Notes under the pieces: generated by a model | What the model was told of the DNA's origin: nothing | The model's database searches: none | The model's input: only the letters and a program-made list of their open reading frames with translations | Part shown: piece by piece, positions 22,568 through 34,433 of the stretch | How positions within the stretch are numbered: the stretch's first letter is position 1 | Layout: every line of letters begins with the position of its first letter | Position numbers and translations under genes: made by a program | Source: Strongylocentrotus purpuratus | Lineage: Eukaryota > Echinodermata > Echinoidea > Camarodonta > Strongylocentrotidae | Direction: 5' to 3' | DNA: 64,000 nucleotides | Assembly: GCF_000002235.5 (NCBI RefSeq) | Contig: NW_022145611.1 | Location: forward strand, 1,912,754-1,976,753

Positions 22568-22665
22568 AACGGAAGTGGACGAGCGGTCTGAGGCGCCGGT
22601 TGCGTTCGATTCGCGGGCAGCTCTTGCACTTTTTGCACGCACGGGTTCGATCCCGCCTCCGTCTC
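22568..22665 (+). repeat. tRNA-Leu-like sequence (SINE head or tRNA pseudogene)
   Basis: GACGAGCGGTCTGAGGCGCC matches the D-arm/A-box of tRNA-Leu. GGGTTCGATCCCGCC is a B-box/T-arm, and the 5' AAACGGA and 3' TCCGTCT can pair at 6 of 7 positions. A pol III-type T run follows. The anticodon arm does not fold well and one T-stem pair fails, so it is probably not a working tRNA. Confidence 0.45.
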
Positions 22666-23274
22666 AATTTTTTTTTCTTCCCCGTGTTTGTTTTGTATAT
22701 TTTAGATTTTGTAATCTTTACCATTTTTTTAATTTTAATTAAAATGTAGACCTCATATTTAAAATTTAAACGAGTTGAGTCTTTATTTGATATTTATTAG
22801 CTTATTTCATGATATCTAGGCCTAAAATCAGCGCAACAGACGTCTTCCCATATCCACGTCCAAACTTAGAGACCTATTTCCATCATTATTGCCGGGATTT
22901 TTATATAGGTTTCGTGAGTGGAGGTATGAAATCAAAGCTTATTTTGTGATTATTCTGGCCATGTTTACTCAGTTTTGATTATCATTTATTAAAGGAAAGT
23001 TTTCACAAGAAAATCAGAGAAAAACATCGTTCGGTTTCAAGAGCTCTGCCGTACGCATACAGTGTGTAGTGCAGTGCAGCTGCACTGGCTGCTCGACTGA
23101 GCTGAGCTAGCTATTCAGAGTCGAAGAGACTATGAAGGGCCAAACATGCGATATATTCGACAACTATACGCTATATTATGTATCCATCCATGCGACTATT
23201 TATGTCTATCCATTCATTGAAGTAGGCCTACACGTGAACACAACAGCGGGCAGGCCGAAGTGCCATAAGATCGT

Positions 23275-23615
23275 TGGGGGGGGGGGGGGGGGGGCAAAAT
23301 ATTTTTTTTTGCATTTTACATGTTACAAAAAAAATCTGCATCTTACATGTTACATGCAGACCCCACAAAACATTTTTCAAAGTGTGGGGGGGGGGGGGGG
23401 GGGTCAGGTAGATCGAAGCGAGTTGAGTGTAGGCGTGGGGTCCACGGGTTGTGGGGGGGGGGGGCGAGGGGGATCAGGTAGATCGAAGCGAGTTGAGCGT
23501 AGGCGTGGGGTCCACGGGTTTCAAGGGGCCATAAACCCCCGAAAGCTCGGGGGGTTTAGGCGTTTAATTAGGGTCAGATGAGCATATTTTTAATACTTTA
23601 TTTGGCGTGGGGTCA
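23275..23615. repeat. G-run repeats and one GC-rich repeat unit
   Basis: Two near-identical segments with GTAGATCGAAGCGAGTTGAG, each preceded by G runs, then a reverse-orientation unit of the 13.2-kb repeat (GCTCGGGGGGTTTAGGCGTTTAATTAGGGTCAG). Confidence 0.6.
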
Positions 23616-23616
23616 A

Positions 23617-23979
23617 TACGTAGAGTTGCGTAGTGTTGCGTACCAACTACGCTGGCCTACGTTACTATATGCTGGGGGACGGAAAGGGGTACGCAAGATG
23701 AACGAAAACAATTCAACATGTTTAATTTTTTTCGCGTACTTTCGGCGTAGAAACTTGACGCAGAAAGTACGCCTTTTACGCAACACTACGCTACATGACT
23801 ACGCAACAGTACGCTACCCTACACCAGATTGACAAAGCAGTAAAAGCTTTCCACACAGTAAGCAACCATAAGCAAACCTGTATGCCAGCCTACGCATAAC
23901 CTACGCAGGGACTATTTTCCCATTAATACGCAGCCTAATTTCTGCGTAGTCGGTACGCCACACTATGGAACTCTACGCA
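23617..23979. mobile_element. MITE dense in TACGC/GCGTA motifs
   Basis: Imperfect ends TACGTAGAGTTGCGTAGTG and CACTATGGAACTCTACGCA form an inverted repeat of about 28 bp. About 20 copies of TACGC or GCGTA occur within 363 bp. No coding frame. It splits a unit of the GC-rich repeat. Confidence 0.65.
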
Positions 23980-24058
23980 GTTCCAGTGGCTTAAAGAATA
24001 ACTACCGGTATAGTTGGATCGTTTTTGTTTTTTTATATAAGGCCAAATTAAAAAAAAA

Positions 24059-24421
24059 ACATGTTTAGCGTCCTGTTTTTTCGAAAAATGGGAAGGAGGC
24101 CCTTTTTTTCTCTTTTTTTTCTTTCAAAATGGCCGCTCCGTACATTTTCCCTGACATTCAGCCTATTTTTCAAGATGGCGGCCGACAATTTTTTTTTTTC
24201 TTTTTTAAAATCAGAAATACATTTTAGCAGTGCTTTTCATGTTTTTTTTCTTTCAAAAAAAAAAAAATTAAAAAAAAAATAAAAAATATATTAAAAAAAA
24301 AAATAGGAGGCGGCCCCCAAAAAGGAAGCAGGCGGGAACGCTGTTTTTTTTTCTTTCAAAAATAAAAAAAATAAAAAAATAAAATATTTAAAAAAAAAGC
24401 GGGCGGGGACGCTAAACATGT
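24059..24421. mobile_element. A/T-homopolymer element with 15-bp perfect TIRs
   Basis: ACATGTTTAGCGTCC and its exact complement bound a 363-bp segment made mostly of T runs, then A runs, with AAGATGGCGGCCGAC-type GC islands. No coding frame. Confidence 0.6.
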
Positions 24422-24899
24422 ATATTTTTTAATGGCCTGAATGGCAAATAAAGTTCTTGGTGGTTTTAATTTAGACAGTCTCTATATATCTATTTACACC
24501 CCCGCCCCCCTCTAGAATCCCGCGGATTTCCGCGGGTCCTGCTAGTCTATTTATTATTAGCGCAACAACAATTAGTTTGTAGTCCAATCAAAAGGCCTAG
24601 CATAGGTGTACAAATGACATGCATTTATTATACAGGAGACATACGTATGGTAGCTCTATGCACAGATAACCATATTCCATACGAATACGAAATATCAATA
24701 TAGTCCTAGACATTACATGAAAGAGCTTGTAAACCAAACATTGGACTTTGATCTCCAATATACACATGATGCAATAGATCTCTTTCAAAGTGACCTGTTG
24801 TGATTTTTGTGCATGTGTCATTCTTATAACCGTGTGAATGAGCCCAAAACAATATAGCAAAGCAAAATGAAAACTTTGCATACATTTGACGTGATAAGC

Positions 24900-25254
24900 A
24901 AAAATCTCTCTCTCTCTCATTCTGTTTTTTTTTTTTTTTTTAATTATTTTTACATGCATTGATTATTTGACTCGGTCACTTTCCTTTTTTGTTGAACTAG
25001 AGACACCCAAAACAAATCTCTCTTTGTCGCCCTCTCTCTTTTTCTGTCGCTCATGCTGTATTTCTCTTGTTTTACATGCATTCAAGTTACTATCCTTTCT
25101 GTAGAACTCGAGACACCCAACGGAAATCTCTCTCTGTCGCCCTCTCTCTCTTTTTGTCACTCATTCTGTTATTGTCTGGTTTTACATGCAAGTCACTTTC
25201 CTTCCTAGAGCACTCAGGTGACGTATATGCAGACCGCAAAAAAAAATCTGTCTT

Positions 25255-25293
<39 letters not shown>

Positions 25294-25294
25294 T

Positions 25295-25320
<26 letters not shown>
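24900..25320. repeat. CT-rich region with duplicated CTCTGTCGCCCTCTCTC units
   Basis: Two ~110-bp segments (about 24985-25065 and 25085-25165) share GAGACACCCAA, AATCTCTCTCTGTCGCCCTC and TTTTACATGCA. They are followed by a (TC)n microsatellite at 25258-25318. Confidence 0.6.
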
Positions 25321-25327
<7 letters not shown>

Positions 25328-25383
25328 TACACACGCACGCGCACACGCACTATCACACACACACACACACGCACTCACTCACT

Positions 25384-25530
25384 CAGGCGCGGATCCAGGA
25401 TTTCTTAGGGGAGGGGGCCCAACTTTTTTTGTTTTTTTTGCTCCCAACCCCCTAAAAAGGTAAAAATCACGTGTTTTTGCATGATTTTTTTCTCAAGGGG
25501 GGGGGGGGGGTCCCCCTGGATCCGCCACTG
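25384..25530. mobile_element. hAT-like MITE, 147 bp
   Basis: Ends CAGGCGCGGATCCAGG and CCTGGATCCGCCACTG with the exact 8-bp target duplication cactcact (25376-25383, 25531-25538). G runs lie inside. The target is itself repetitive (ACTC)n, so the duplication is slightly less telling here. Confidence 0.75.
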
Positions 25531-26040
25531 CACTCACTCACGAAGAGTAACTGCTATATCCCTACCAATTTTTCGCAACTCTTTCTATCCCTCCCTTGCT
25601 TTCCCCCTCTTTCGCTCACTCTTCCTATTTTTCCCCTACTCCCTCCATTTATATACACCATTGTCGTGTGGTATACATGTATGTTATCTTTCAATATATT
25701 TATCTTTGGATGGCTCTCTCTCTCTCTCTCTCTCTCTCTAGATATCTCAATTTATCATTCTAATTGTTCTTTACGAGTCGGCACCATCCCTCTTTTCATC
25801 TGTAATAATCCCTTCTAATTCTCCTCATGCTTTTCATAGTGATTTAAAATATTATACACATCCGTTGTTAGGACGTGTACCAATCGTCATAGTTACATCA
25901 CTAAAGTATCAAATTTTAAACTCATACCACTAAACCAAGACATCAGATCAAATTCTTTCGTAACTGTAGAACATGTTTATTGCATCAAAAAATGATTTGG
26001 TTAATTAAACATACAAACGTCAAATGTCGCATCTCCATTG

Positions 26041-26044
26041 TGCG

Positions 26045-26111
<67 letters not shown>

Positions 26112-26155
26112 ACTTCCTCTCCCCCTCTCTCTCTCCCTATCTCTCTCTCTCTCAC
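26041..26155. repeat. (CT)n microsatellite
   Basis: Over 100 bp of CT repeats with few interruptions. Confidence 0.95.
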
Positions 26156-26345
26156 CCACGCCTACTCTTCTACTTTAAGATATTGTAAATCAATTCAATA
26201 GTTCAAATAATGTACATTGATTATGATATAGATGCTGCTTGTAAATTTGTCAATACATTAGATTGGAATGATTTTCATATGGAATGTCAAATGTCACAAT
26301 GGTCACAATTTAAATCACTCTTGAAAAGTAATATTCATACGGCAC

Positions 26346-26600
26346 GATAATAAAAATAATAATCTGGATTTACATAGCGCTTAATACGGAGTACCGTCTT
26401 TAAGAGCTTTACAGATTATTATTACCCCAGTCGTCGGATTCATTCACGCTAAATGTGCACCGTCTCCACTCCCTGGGGAGTATTCTTACCATATGGCCAC
26501 CGTCAACTAAACACAAATGCTTTCGTCATCCTACCGGGTCCCCATTTCTCTCTGGGGTACTGAGTGGCAAATGTAGATTAATGATCAGGCCCGAAAACAA
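26346..26600 (-). repeat. tRNA-derived SINE copy
   Basis: A/T tail, TACATAGCGCTTAATACGG, AGAGCTTTACAG, ATTATTACCCCAGTCG, CACTCCCTGGGGAGTATTC, GTACTGAGTGGCAAATGTAG. Same block order as the 5.1-kb copy; head truncated. Confidence 0.65.
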
Positions 26601-27045
26601 TTATTCCTCATCCAGGCAATGTTTTATAAACTTATTGGTTATACAAGCTATCACAAGTTTCGGAGAAGTTTCCTGCAGTCAATCAAAAACCAATTTTAGT
26701 AGCTAATATAAACTATTTTAACTTGTTATTGGGAACAGGTCTTTTTGCAATATTGACCGTAAATTCACATGGATGTGCTATTGTAACGGCATGTACATTC
26801 GTTAATGTTTCTTTCTCTATTATTGCTTATCGAAAGAATGGGTTACTTTAGTACAAATATGTAATCATCCATTTGCAGCTAGAAAAATTAGTCAAAGGAA
26901 TTAGGTCCATAAACTATTTTTTTAAATAAAATAATAATGATTCCATATTCCATTTAAATATCATGGTACTATTTTCATAATTAAATACATAAAACACGGT
27001 AAAAGAGGGTTGACAAATTTGTCAGACCAGTGTTAACCATCCACA

Positions 27046-28745
27046 TCATACTTTGTTGAAATGTCTGACGGCTGTGACGTCACCTTTCCTTTGTGTTATC
27101 GTCATATGATTGGCATCTATCAGTTCTCTCGTTGCTACAACTCCATTCGGGTCTGCCTTGTTCCTAAAAGAAATAATGATACAAAACGAACACGAATGTC
27201 AATTCTGTGATGTCGAGATGAGTACAGTTCATAAAATAATCATAAAAAGAATAATATTCCTTTGATATATATCTTCAGAGCGTACTTATAGTCCATGAAT
27301 AGTTATTTTATTGAAAGGACCGGGCCACGAGCATAACCATGAGCAGAAAATTCCAGAAATATAAATAATGTCACCCTTTGGGACTTCTAGACCTTCTCAT
27401 TAACTCCTAGGTAATAACAGCATACTTGCATTTTGTATCTTTCATTTACGATGTTAGGTAGACAAATGGAAAAATCAGCTTTAACATTTTTTTTGATACG
27501 TTCAACTGGTTTCAATATACACCTCTTTATGATGAGTTAATGATTATCAAAACAGATTTAGATAATAGAGAATTCGAGACCGGTTCCATCTCTGAATTTC
27601 ATCTCTGTAACAGTTTGTTTCATTGGGCCAGTTTAACACAAATTACATTACCATGGAACAGCCTAATCATTCTTTGAATGTAATAACTCTGTAAATTTCC
27701 ATCTAGAACGCGCGATGTAGATGGGCAAGTCAAACCAATTATTTTGTCCCATACGTTAGCGACCACATAAGATATTATTATCAAGCTCAAAGTTCTACTA
27801 GAACTTGGACCAGAGACAATTATCAAGTAAAACGACATTTCTTTTTGTCATTTCATGCTCATGGGTCTATAGTGTATTTCCATAATACTTGTGGAACGTA
27901 TCGGACATAAGTTGAACTTGCAAAGATATGGTGTATGTGGCATTGCACGCTGAACTCAGTAACCCATAGCAGTACAGTCTCTCCTCTTCGTGACATTTTG
28001 CTTCCGGAATTTTTTATAAGGAATGCTAAAAATTAAACATTATACTTGAGCAAAAAGGCACAAAAATCACAGATTTTCAAAGTCTATTTCCAATGTAGTA
28101 CGTTGTGGCCGCTCTCGAATTAGAGCGATCTAATTCAAGATTCTACGTTGGCAGCGCGGTGTAAAATATAAAAACACTATCTTGGTGTACACATTGGGGG
28201 ATTTTTGCGATAAAAAAGTTGTAATTTTCTTTCATATAGCTTCATTTAATAAACATTCTATTTTTTCAAACTACGAAGAAGTGTACAAATTAAGATCGAT
28301 TGCTGTCAATGTGAGGAGGAAAACTGATTACTTCATAAATAAAAAATCTTTTGGAGAGAGGCGTAAATATTCTCGAAAAGAATGAAACGCCGATAATATC
28401 AACAACAACAACAAGAACTGATACGGGGTAAGCCGAATACTACAACTAAACTCACGTGATAACTATCTTATCACCGTCCCACTCAGTCATCAGCATCTCA
28501 TCTTTCCCCGAGATAGGATTCTTGAACTTGAACTCTTGGCCTACAGTAAACTCCAGTGTCTCTGTCTTGATCGATGTCTTATTAGTGACGACGAAGTGGT
28601 CTCCATTTTGGGTGATCTCCTGCTGGGGTGACAGGGAGGTGATGGCTTTTCTCTTGAGTATGTTGACACCTAGAGCCTTAAGGAGATCGTCAAACTTCTC
28701 GTCTTTAGTGTGCTTCCATTTACCTTCGAAGTTGACCTTGGCCAT
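27046..28745 (-). CDS. iLBP gene B: fatty acid-binding protein
   Basis: Two coding exons: 28456-28745 and 27046-27163 (stop TGA). The junction AC|GTGAGT ... TTCTTTTAG|G is phase 2, giving 135 residues, the usual FABP length. It starts MAKVNFEGKWKHTKDEKFDD, the G-x-W lipocalin/FABP entry. NGDHF at 47-51, EFTVGQEF at about 65-72 and EWDGDK at about 88-93 follow. It ends GDVTAVRHFNKV with the R-x-F pair that binds a fatty-acid carboxylate. The family acts in the cytosol, carrying long-chain fatty acids or related lipids. The classical first intron (near residue 24) is absent; only one coding intron remains, at residue 97. The ATG sits in GCCATGG, a good start context. A TTTCCACAG acceptor 36 nt upstream of it shows that the 5' UTR is also spliced. 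Confidence 0.92.
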
Positions 28746-29681
28746 GGCTGTTGGAGGTTGAGCTCGATGGACTGATATATTCTGTGGAAATAATAATAAT
28801 AACGACAACATTAGTAACAATAGCTGTAGTAGTAACGGTAATAAGAATGAGAATGAGAAATAGGATAGTTGTCCATGGGGTAGCTGTCCTAGAGGATGGT
28901 TGTCTGGGGGTAGTTGTCCTGGGGGTAGTTGTCCTGGGGTAGTTGTCCGGGGGGGGGGTAGTCGTCCTAGAGGGTGGTTGCCCTAAGGGGTAGTTGTCCT
29001 CGGGGATAGTTGACTGGGGGTGGTTATTCGGGGGGGGGGGGGTGGATGTCTAGGGGGTAGGTGTCCTAGAACCGTTACGAATAAATGTTAACTCAATAGT
29101 CAGAATTCAAATTGCATACATTAGTTGTTGCTAGGTAGGACACACATTATGGTTTTGATTACCTTATAACACGTAATATATGCAATTTACATTTTGAATA
29201 TTGAAATACAATTATTTATTTGTAACAGGTGGATGAAATAATTATTCGTTTCAAGGCACTCAAATAAATTTTGTTACATTAAGAAAATGGCCTATTTGGT
29301 AATGACCAATATTATTTACGCAAATATTCCTAATTTTGAATGTAGAGCAATTCATCTATCGAACCCAAAGTCATTATTATAGTCAGACGGCAGAATAAAT
29401 AAACATGTATTTCAATAGACAGAATGCCAATTGCATATCATATATTACGCGTTGTTAGGTAGGGAAAGCCATAATATTCGTCCTACCTAGCAACAAAATG
29501 CAATTCGCGTTCTGATTATTGAGGTACACTTATTTGTAAAAGGTGAACTAAATGATTCGTGTCGAGGCACCTCGATCACAAAGACGTAGGCCTATGCATT
29601 GTATTTCGTTACATTACGAAAATGGCTCATTCATACGATTCATATTCACAAAGTACATAAAGTAAAACAAGAAAACTTACA
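28746..29681 (-). other. 5' UTR intron and probable noncoding first exon junction of gene B
   Basis: The minus strand reads TTTCCACAG|A at 28781, so exon 2 starts 36 nt before the gene B ATG. The nearest good upstream donor is AATT|GTAAGT, with the exon ending at 29681. The inferred intron is 28782-29680. It contains the 15-bp minisatellite and two hairpin repeats listed separately. The acceptor is well supported; pairing it with this donor is inference. Confidence 0.5.
28865..29075 (+). repeat. 15-bp minisatellite in gene B 5' intron
   Basis: About 12 imperfect copies of GTAGTTGTCCTGGGG with expanded G runs near 28950 and 29028-29041. Confidence 0.8.
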
Positions 29682-30600
29682 ATTATAATTCAATGTGTGT
29701 GATGACGGGATCCAGTTATCACACGAGCTTAAAAACACCACGGTCACAGTTTTTGTAGGATGGTAAAACTACTGGAGTTCCACACTGACCAATCATACAA
29801 TATTCTCGTTCAGAGCAGACGATGACTCGCAGTATATTACACTCCCTCTCTCATTAGCTACTACTATTAGACTACAGGACATGTGTGTTCTCATATAAAG
29901 GTAGCCGGTCTTCTTATAGCCTAGACCTTTGTCAACATGATGCCAAATACACCCTTCTTGTGTTTGCTCTTCAATTGAAATAACCCGCTCGTCACGTAAG
30001 CGATCTTTTATTATGGTAATTACCTTATTTATAGGGGTAAACTGTGAAGTTGTGTGATTACATAATACTCAGTAAATATTCCCAATGTGTAGGGTCTCAC
30101 TTACTGACCTTGCATGTAAACATACAAGTGATATTGTCTAGTTAAAATTTTGTCCAACATTTTTGTCCGATATTATGGATATGTATACGACTATGGCTAA
30201 ACACATTCAAAACGTTATAGCATTGTGATTTCAAAGAAATATTATTTAAGAGGAAATATAATTTGCTACGTCTTACGATGCAAAATACCATTTACGTATT
30301 AAGGTAACGAGATATAATGCATACGTCTTTTCGAAGTGCCTCAGTACAAATATTTTGTTCTCTTGTATAATTGTATTTTAATGGTCAGAATGCACAATAC
30401 ACATATTACGTGTCGTTAGGTAGGGCAAACAACAATGTGTGACTTACCTGACAACAACTAATATTTGCAGTTCTCATTCTGACGATTAGAATACAATTAT
30501 TCGTAAAAGATGAATGACATAATTCGTATCGAGGTTCTTCACAAAGACGTATGCATTAGGTTTGGTTACATTACAAAAATGGTATATTCACTGTAATCAT
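29085..30600. repeat. Three diverged hairpin repeats upstream of gene B
   Basis: Copies at about 29085-29300, 29400-29640 and 30370-30600. Each has TCAGAATxCAATTGCAT, GTTGTTAGGTAGG, its complement CCTACCTAGCAACAA, a complementary GCAATTCGCGTTCTGA, then GTTACATTAxxAAAATGG. Arms within one copy pair as a foldback. Confidence 0.65.
29912..29920 (-). promoter_or_regulatory. Candidate TATA box for gene B
   Basis: The minus strand reads GCTATAAGAA, about 230 bp upstream of the proposed first donor at 29681. It would put transcription start near 29885 and give a first exon of about 200 nt. A second AT-rich CTTTATATG lies just downstream. Only motif and position support this. Confidence 0.25.
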
Positions 30601-33165
30601 CTGATGTTTCCTAGATAAATAGAGCAAACTTTTACTTGTTTCAGTTGTTTGTATGAATCGCATATATTATGTAGGTTATAAGAAATGTAAGATAGCTCCT
30701 AATGGCATATAAACGCTTGGAGCAAAAAAAATATTCATTTGTAACTAATTGTATATTTACAAAATTCATCAAATGAGGTAAAGATTCATCTGATATACAT
30801 ACCATTATGCCCTTTCATTAATCATTTAGAGAGGACTGAAAACAAATAATATTTCTTAGAGGAACGTAAGCAGTAACAAGGAACAAAAGAATACAGGTTA
30901 ACAATTCAAATCTTTTGAACGGGAATGCTTTATTTAGGAAGCATGATTAATTACAAATATGAAATAGTGCCATGAAATATTAGAACATTGCAATTGAGTT
31001 TCAACATTTAATACCGCTTTGATGATTTGTTGTAGTCTTTTCTACTAGAAGATATAAGAAAGTCACCATTTTATGAATAATTCTTTTTAGCAGCAAATTT
31101 TATCACACATGTTCAATGAACTACAAACAAATATATTATAACTTTCCTTTACAGCAAACACACATAATTATGCATGTTTGGGTACACAATAAATATAATA
31201 TGCAATTAACCCCTACCATTCTTTATAAGCGTATCATTCACTAGCTCCTCACTAAATACTGGATACCTACCTCTACACACTTTTAATAGGTTTTCACGAA
31301 ATTTGAATTGAGATGACAGGTATCAAAAAATATTCCTGTTAGAATAGCCTCAACCTTTTTTTAAATTTCGAAAATTAAAGATCAGCTCCGTTATTGGGTA
31401 ATTAAATATGGATAAACAATACTGCATTGTTACTTGTTGAAGGTTCGCTATGGTAAACCTGTATACGTTTAATGTATAGCATTATGTAGGAGCTTCTTTT
31501 TTAATGGATCAACTTTAAGCTTATAAATTTATTTCTTAGTATTTATAAACCTAACATTGATTGCATGACTTACATGAACATTTACATCTATGATATACAA
31601 GAGTACGAACGTTAATAGTTAAATATATCAACAAATGCTGCCCACAGTTTCAAAAATAAATGTAAGATCTAAGTTACTTTCAACAAGGTTTATGATGAAG
31701 TGATGTAAGCGAATATGAACAATGTCAACTGCTATTACCCACATTTCAGAATTATCCATGCATTAGGCCTGTATCATATTGTCAATTATTACATTTATAG
31801 AACATTTTCATTGCCGCTTCAATAGTTTGTGGTTGTCTGCAAGATTACTTCAGAAAACGCAAATTGGAAAATCTATTTGCAATGCAAAGGTGGTTTAATG
31901 GTATAGTTTCTGAGGCTTGTCCTACCTACCAGCAATGAAGATGTCCAGCTAATGGAGAAAACTCGTCATCAGCATAGATAAGAAAAGGAACATTTTAGTC
32001 ACCAATTTGAAAAAATGTTTTGTTCGACGGAAACTTTAACCTTTTCTTTGGGGGAAGGATAGCATGTTAGATTAAAATATCCATTACTCATTTTATGGTA
32101 AAGTATCCATCACTCATTTTATGGTAAAATGTACATCATGGTATAGTTAAATAGTCATCTTGTTTTAGTGAAATAGTCTTCTTGATGTGTGTTTTAGCTG
32201 TACGTTTAAACTGATTTTGTGACTTGTTTTTTTCCCAAGTGTAATCAGGGGTTCGAAACCATAAACAACCCTAATTTAAAACAGTAACGGGTGATTAAAG
32301 GCTATAAACTACTAATGAATGAATAAGAAAAAAAAACCACCGAGTGCATTGGGTCAGGTGGGCGCATTCCTGAAGAAAAAAATAACGATTAACAGGACAG
32401 ATTTATCACTTTTCTATTTGCCATACATAGGAGATGGAGAGGGAAATAGGTTAAGGTTCATCACCTCACTTCAGAGATTCAACCCTAAAATGTCCCGATA
32501 CCAGCCTCTTCACTGGTGTATTGAACACCATAGGGTGTATTTGTAACCTTATGTGTGCATTTTTTAACCTGTGCTTTGATGGTTCTAATGAGCACCTTTC
32601 AGGGCGAAATCGTCGAAAATGAACCCCAATATTACAACTCGTGTAAACAGTGTATCCAGGGCACTACAGGTTTCAGAGAAAAACAAATGCAGGTTCACGT
32701 TGAACCTTTATTTCCTATTAAAGAGTAACCGATCAGGTTTATTCCTAATTGTATGCGTAAATTTGAGGCAGCGACACTGTTCGGACATTGTAATGTAGCA
32801 ATGTAAACTTTCGAATTGTGAAAACAGACGAACAAGAGTTATGTTAACAAAATATCGATGACAGAAGATCGATCATGCCTGACGTACTGAAAGCCGTTAC
32901 CATGTTATGCAGTTAATTGTTAACATTTGTAAGTTGTATTTAGTGCTGAGTTTGATTGAATTCTAGTGTTACTCTTTGGTAGTTATTATGAAGCCAGTTA
33001 CTAGTATACAAAATCGTATATCATGATTATACTGTTATGCCCAACTCACACTGTACGATCCTACTGTTATTCGACTGATTTTCGATTGGACGTTGTAGTG
33101 TGCCATACCTTACGACTGCGATTCAATTTGGGATCAAAGTCCCAAAGTAATATCGCAGAGTAGCC
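30600..33165. other. AT-rich spacer between genes B and C, no gene seen
   Basis: No open frame of interest and no delimited transposon. Short duplicated phrases occur at 32090-32130 (ATCCATCACTCATTTTATGGTAAA). Confidence 0.4.
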
Positions 33166-33169
33166 GGAT

Positions 33170-33372
33170 CCCGCCCCCCCTCCCACTCAGTGTTATTTAG
33201 GGTACGCATAATTATGCGTGTTCCCAGCACCCCCCCCCCCCCTTTTCAGCATAAGTTCGGTGTGTAAAGTCAATACAGGTAGATCTTTTTCTTTTGTTAC
33301 GAGCCGGAGATTTTGGGAACACGCATACGGTCCCTCCGTTCCCGGAGTGGGGGGGGGGGGGGGGGAGGCGGG
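33170..33372. mobile_element. Small C-run/G-run bounded MITE, copy 2
   Basis: Same modules as 21740-21910. The ends CCCTCCCACTCAGTG and CCGGAGTGGGGG are inverted, and inside GCGTGTTCCC pairs with GGGAACACGC. Confidence 0.55.
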
Positions 33373-33533
33373 AGTCGGATCGTGTGCACTTGTGACATGG
33401 AAACAGCTTTAGTAGTGTTACTGACATGCGTATAGCTTGTTGGCCGACTTCAATTGCCGTATGCATGGTAGGTACAGTTGTAACTTGTCACAGACTATTT
33501 CCGCTAGTTGCAGGCTGACATTAGGGACTTTAG

Positions 33534-33625
33534 ATTTGCGTGGACTAATACGTGTGACGTCCATTTAAGGCAGTGCATTAAAAGGACGTCAATCCCCATT
33601 GTCTTCGTGCGAATCTAAAAGTCCC
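33534..33625. mobile_element. 92-bp TA-target MITE
   Basis: Ends GGGACTTTAGATTTGCG and CGAATCTAAAAGTCCC, TA on each side, and an inner inverted pair GTGACGTCC/GGACGTCA. A second copy lies at 52572-52683. Confidence 0.75.
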
Positions 33626-34433
33626 TATTAATTGTCGTAAGTCGACGTCATGATGATGGTCTGTTGTCAGTCAAAGCATCACGAAGATAAGATATAGGTG
33701 GCAGCATGTTGTAGATATTGTCCCGAGTAACTCTTCCGCCCTCTTCCGTCATATTCATGTATAGTCCCTGGGTTAGTCGCATACGTTATGCAGTGAAGGA
33801 TGGTCACCCATTTCAATATTTCCTAACATCGGCCCAAACGAGCCCGTATTAAATATGAGTATTTAAATTTCGACTTAAATTTAAATTTTTAAGCAGTCTA
33901 ATTAATCTTCTAAATTGGTGACATGAAAATCATATATCATTTGGTCCACTTATTAACCATCTGACTGGGGAGAGCAGAAAAATCAAACATGTTTAAACTT
34001 ATTTTCATAAAGTGATATATCATTCAGAAAACTAAAAGTTTGCTTTAGACGCTCACTTCTCTTTTTACAATAAAAAAATGTTAATATCTGATCTTTTCAT
34101 TACAAAACTCCGTACTACTTTCATGCAAACAAAAAATATTTCATGCGCAATTTGCATTTCCAATGTTCATGTACAGGATGAGTTCGCAGAAATATAAGAA
34201 AACCGTGTCCACAATGCATAACGATAAATGCCACTTGAATCTTGGGGAAGCTGCATGAAGCTGTCGAAGACTACAAAACCCTACGCTGTTTAATATGCCT
34301 ACTGCTAATCGCAATTTCTACTGCATGATGGGTAGTTGAAGTCCTCCAACCAATCCAGTTTTTTGACTGAATATCCAGAGAGAAAAACGGCGATCAGTTG
34401 TACGCTTTGAGCGACGGGGCGCTGGATTTTACA

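Noticed and set aside
25067..25408. Ser-Leu and Arg-Glu frames around 25.1-25.4 kb.
   Set aside because: Low-complexity (CT)n/(CA)n translation.
28866..29070. Regular ~15-bp spaced repeat considered as a CRISPR-like array.
   Set aside because: No unique spacers; it is a degenerate minisatellite in an animal gene's intron.
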